In this document: positions 5,894 to 6,756 of the stretch, in pieces
Layout of the letters: each line of letters begins with the position of its first letter
How positions within the stretch are numbered: the first letter of the stretch is position 1
Source: DATKQI01 sp035532755
Lineage (GTDB): Bacteria > Pseudomonadota > Alphaproteobacteria > Acetobacterales > Acetobacteraceae
Reading direction: 5' to 3'
NCBI GenBank assembly: GCA_035532755.1
Contig: DATKQI010000349.1
Coordinates: forward strand, 1-6,756
Length of the DNA: 6,756 bases
Made by a program: the position numbers and the translations under genes
The notes under the pieces: generated by a model
Databases searched by the model: none
What the model saw: the letters and a program-made list of their open reading frames with translations, nothing else
What the model was told of the DNA's origin: nothing

Positions 5894-6756
5894 TCCCCCT
5901 CCCCCGCCGCATCCCATTCGGCGAGCCGGGCGAGCTGCGCATAGGCCGTGGCGCGCGCGGCGCGGCCGGGATGGGGGCGCGAGAGATAGGGTTGCGCCGG
6001 ATCGTCGAACCGGCTGACGAGATGAACAAGGCGGTCGCGCGCCGTGTCGGCGATGCTTGCCACACGGTCTCCGTCGTCGCCGAACAGCGGGCGCGGCACG
6101 CCGGGCTCGGCCCCGCCGGTCAGCCGCCAATAGGTCAGCTCCCGCACCGGCCCCTGATAGGCTTCGCCGAAGTGGCCCAGCTTGGCCATGCCGGCTTCCA
6201 ATGGCAGTTGCGGCGCGCTGCCCGATTCCACCGCGCCATCGGTCGGCGGCGTGCCGGTCTTGTAGTCGAGGATGGCGATGCTCCCGTCGGCGCGGCGCTC
6301 GATCCGGTCGGCGCGGCCGCGCAGCGTGAACGGGCCGGCGGGCGCGTCGAAACGCCATTCGCCCGCGACCTCCATCCCGAGCGCGGCGAGCGGGGTCGCC
6401 GCACGGCGGCGCGCTTCCTCCGCGGCCACCCAGTCCGCGATGCGGTACAGCCGGGGCCGCCACCATGCCGCCAGGGCGGGGCGCGACGCCGCGCGCAGCA
6501 ATTCACCGTCCATCGCCGCGCGCAGGCGTGCCGGCGCGTCGTCCGGCAGGCCCGGCCACGCCGTCTCCAGGAAGCGATGGATCGCCCGGTGCACCAGCAC
6601 CCCGTAATCGGCGGCATCGGTGCGCTCGTCCAGCCCGGCAAGCTCGTCCAGCCGCAGCACGTGGCGGGCGTAGATGGCATAGGGATCGGCCAGCCAGGTC
6701 TCGATCTCCGTCACCCGCAGCCGGCGCGGACGCAGCGCCACCGGTGGGCGGGGCCG
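5890..6756 (-). CDS. addB: AddB, C-terminal nuclease part (5' end outside window)
   Basis: This is the tail of AddB, partner of AddA in the helicase-nuclease that processes double-strand breaks for RecA recombination. The frame is open to the right edge and gives 288 visible residues. A GTG at 6741 is internal rather than a start, because the upstream codons (RPRPP) continue the proline-rich linker that usually precedes this domain. The visible part is a PD-(D/E)XK nuclease of the RecB/Cas4 type. It opens with VTEIETWLADPYAIYARHVL, then has YGVLVHRAIHRFLE (helix with the metal-linked His), GRADRIE and ILDYKTG, the last two supplying the catalytic Asp and Lys (codons near 6307 and 6267 to 6259). 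PQLPLEA follows as the QxxxY-like helix. The nuclease therefore looks intact. There is no cysteine in the visible part, so the Fe-S staple of Bacillus AddB is not expected. The stop overlaps the addA start. The helicase-like N-terminal region cannot be seen. Confidence 0.95.
   Translation of the reverse strand, partial: RPRPPVALRPRRLRVTEIETWLADPYAIYARHVLRLDELAGLDERTDAADYGVLVHRAIHRFLETAWPGLPDDAPARLRAAMDGELLRAASRPALAAWWRPRLYRIADWVAAEEARRRAATPLAALGMEVAGEWRFDAPAGPFTLRGRADRIERRADGSIAILDYKTGTPPTDGAVESGSAPQLPLEAGMAKLGHFGEAYQGPVRELTYWRLTGGAEPGVPRPLFGDDGDRVASIADTARDRLVHLVSRFDDPAQPYLSRPHPGRAARATAYAQLARLAEWDAAGEGE
5895..5902 (-). promoter_or_regulatory. Ribosome binding site of addA inside addB
   Basis: On the minus strand GGAGG (5902-5898) is followed by a four-base purine spacer and the GTG start of addA. 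The same bases encode the Gly-Glu-Gly-Glu end of AddB. With the GTGA stop/start overlap this supports translational coupling, which would keep the two subunits in balance, and it favours this start over the open frame upstream. Confidence 0.6.

Noticed and set aside
2261..5944. A 1227-codon open frame on the plus strand, antisense to addA
   Set aside because: Its translation is Arg/Gln/His/Pro-rich low-complexity sequence with no recognisable domain. Long antisense frames are expected opposite GC-rich genes with strong third-position GC, and addA on the other strand carries clear motifs.
5893..6466. Extension of the addA frame upstream to 6466 (191 more codons)
   Set aside because: The added part is Arg/Ala/Gly-rich, has no domain and lies entirely over the conserved addB nuclease domain. 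The GTG at 5893 has an SD, a GTGA overlap and the family's usual N-terminus.

Overview
The window is a very GC-rich stretch of bacterial chromosome. All five recognisable genes lie on the minus strand, so the window is read from right to left. An alphaproteobacterium is likely, probably of the Rhodospirillales/Acetobacteraceae type. This rests on the AddAB form of the double-strand-break repair nuclease, the addB-addA-trxA order common in alphaproteobacteria, and the wording of the proteins. The taxonomic call is inference from memory, not a search.

Layout in transcription order: (1) the C-terminal 288 codons of addB with its nuclease domain, running off the right edge; (2) addA, overlapping addB by four bases (GTGA); (3) trxA, 52 bp downstream; (4) a YciA-type hotdog acyl-CoA thioesterase, 7 bp after trxA; (5) an AMP-forming acyl-CoA synthetase, 79 bp further on, ending at base 2. 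Short spacing and a shared strand suggest one operon, or two coupled ones. A strong hairpin in the last gap may separate or tune the final gene. No gene-free stretch exceeds 79 bp, and there is no sign of mobile elements, RNA genes or CRISPR.

Functionally, AddA and AddB form the helicase-nuclease that resects double-strand breaks for RecA loading. Thioredoxin is a general thiol reductant. The last two genes act in opposite directions on the acyl-CoA pool, one making and one hydrolysing thioesters.

The main anomaly is in addA. The reading frame is open, and Walker A, motifs II to VI and the nuclease motifs are all present. However, the segment that should follow Walker A and carry helicase motif Ia (the TFTKAAAAEM-type strand and helix) is missing. 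The helix after Walker A runs straight into the helix that normally follows motif Ia. This looks like an in-frame deletion of about 27 codons at a GCGGCTG-rich inverted repeat, which would be expected to cripple the motor. It may be a real mutation, a lineage variant or an assembly error.
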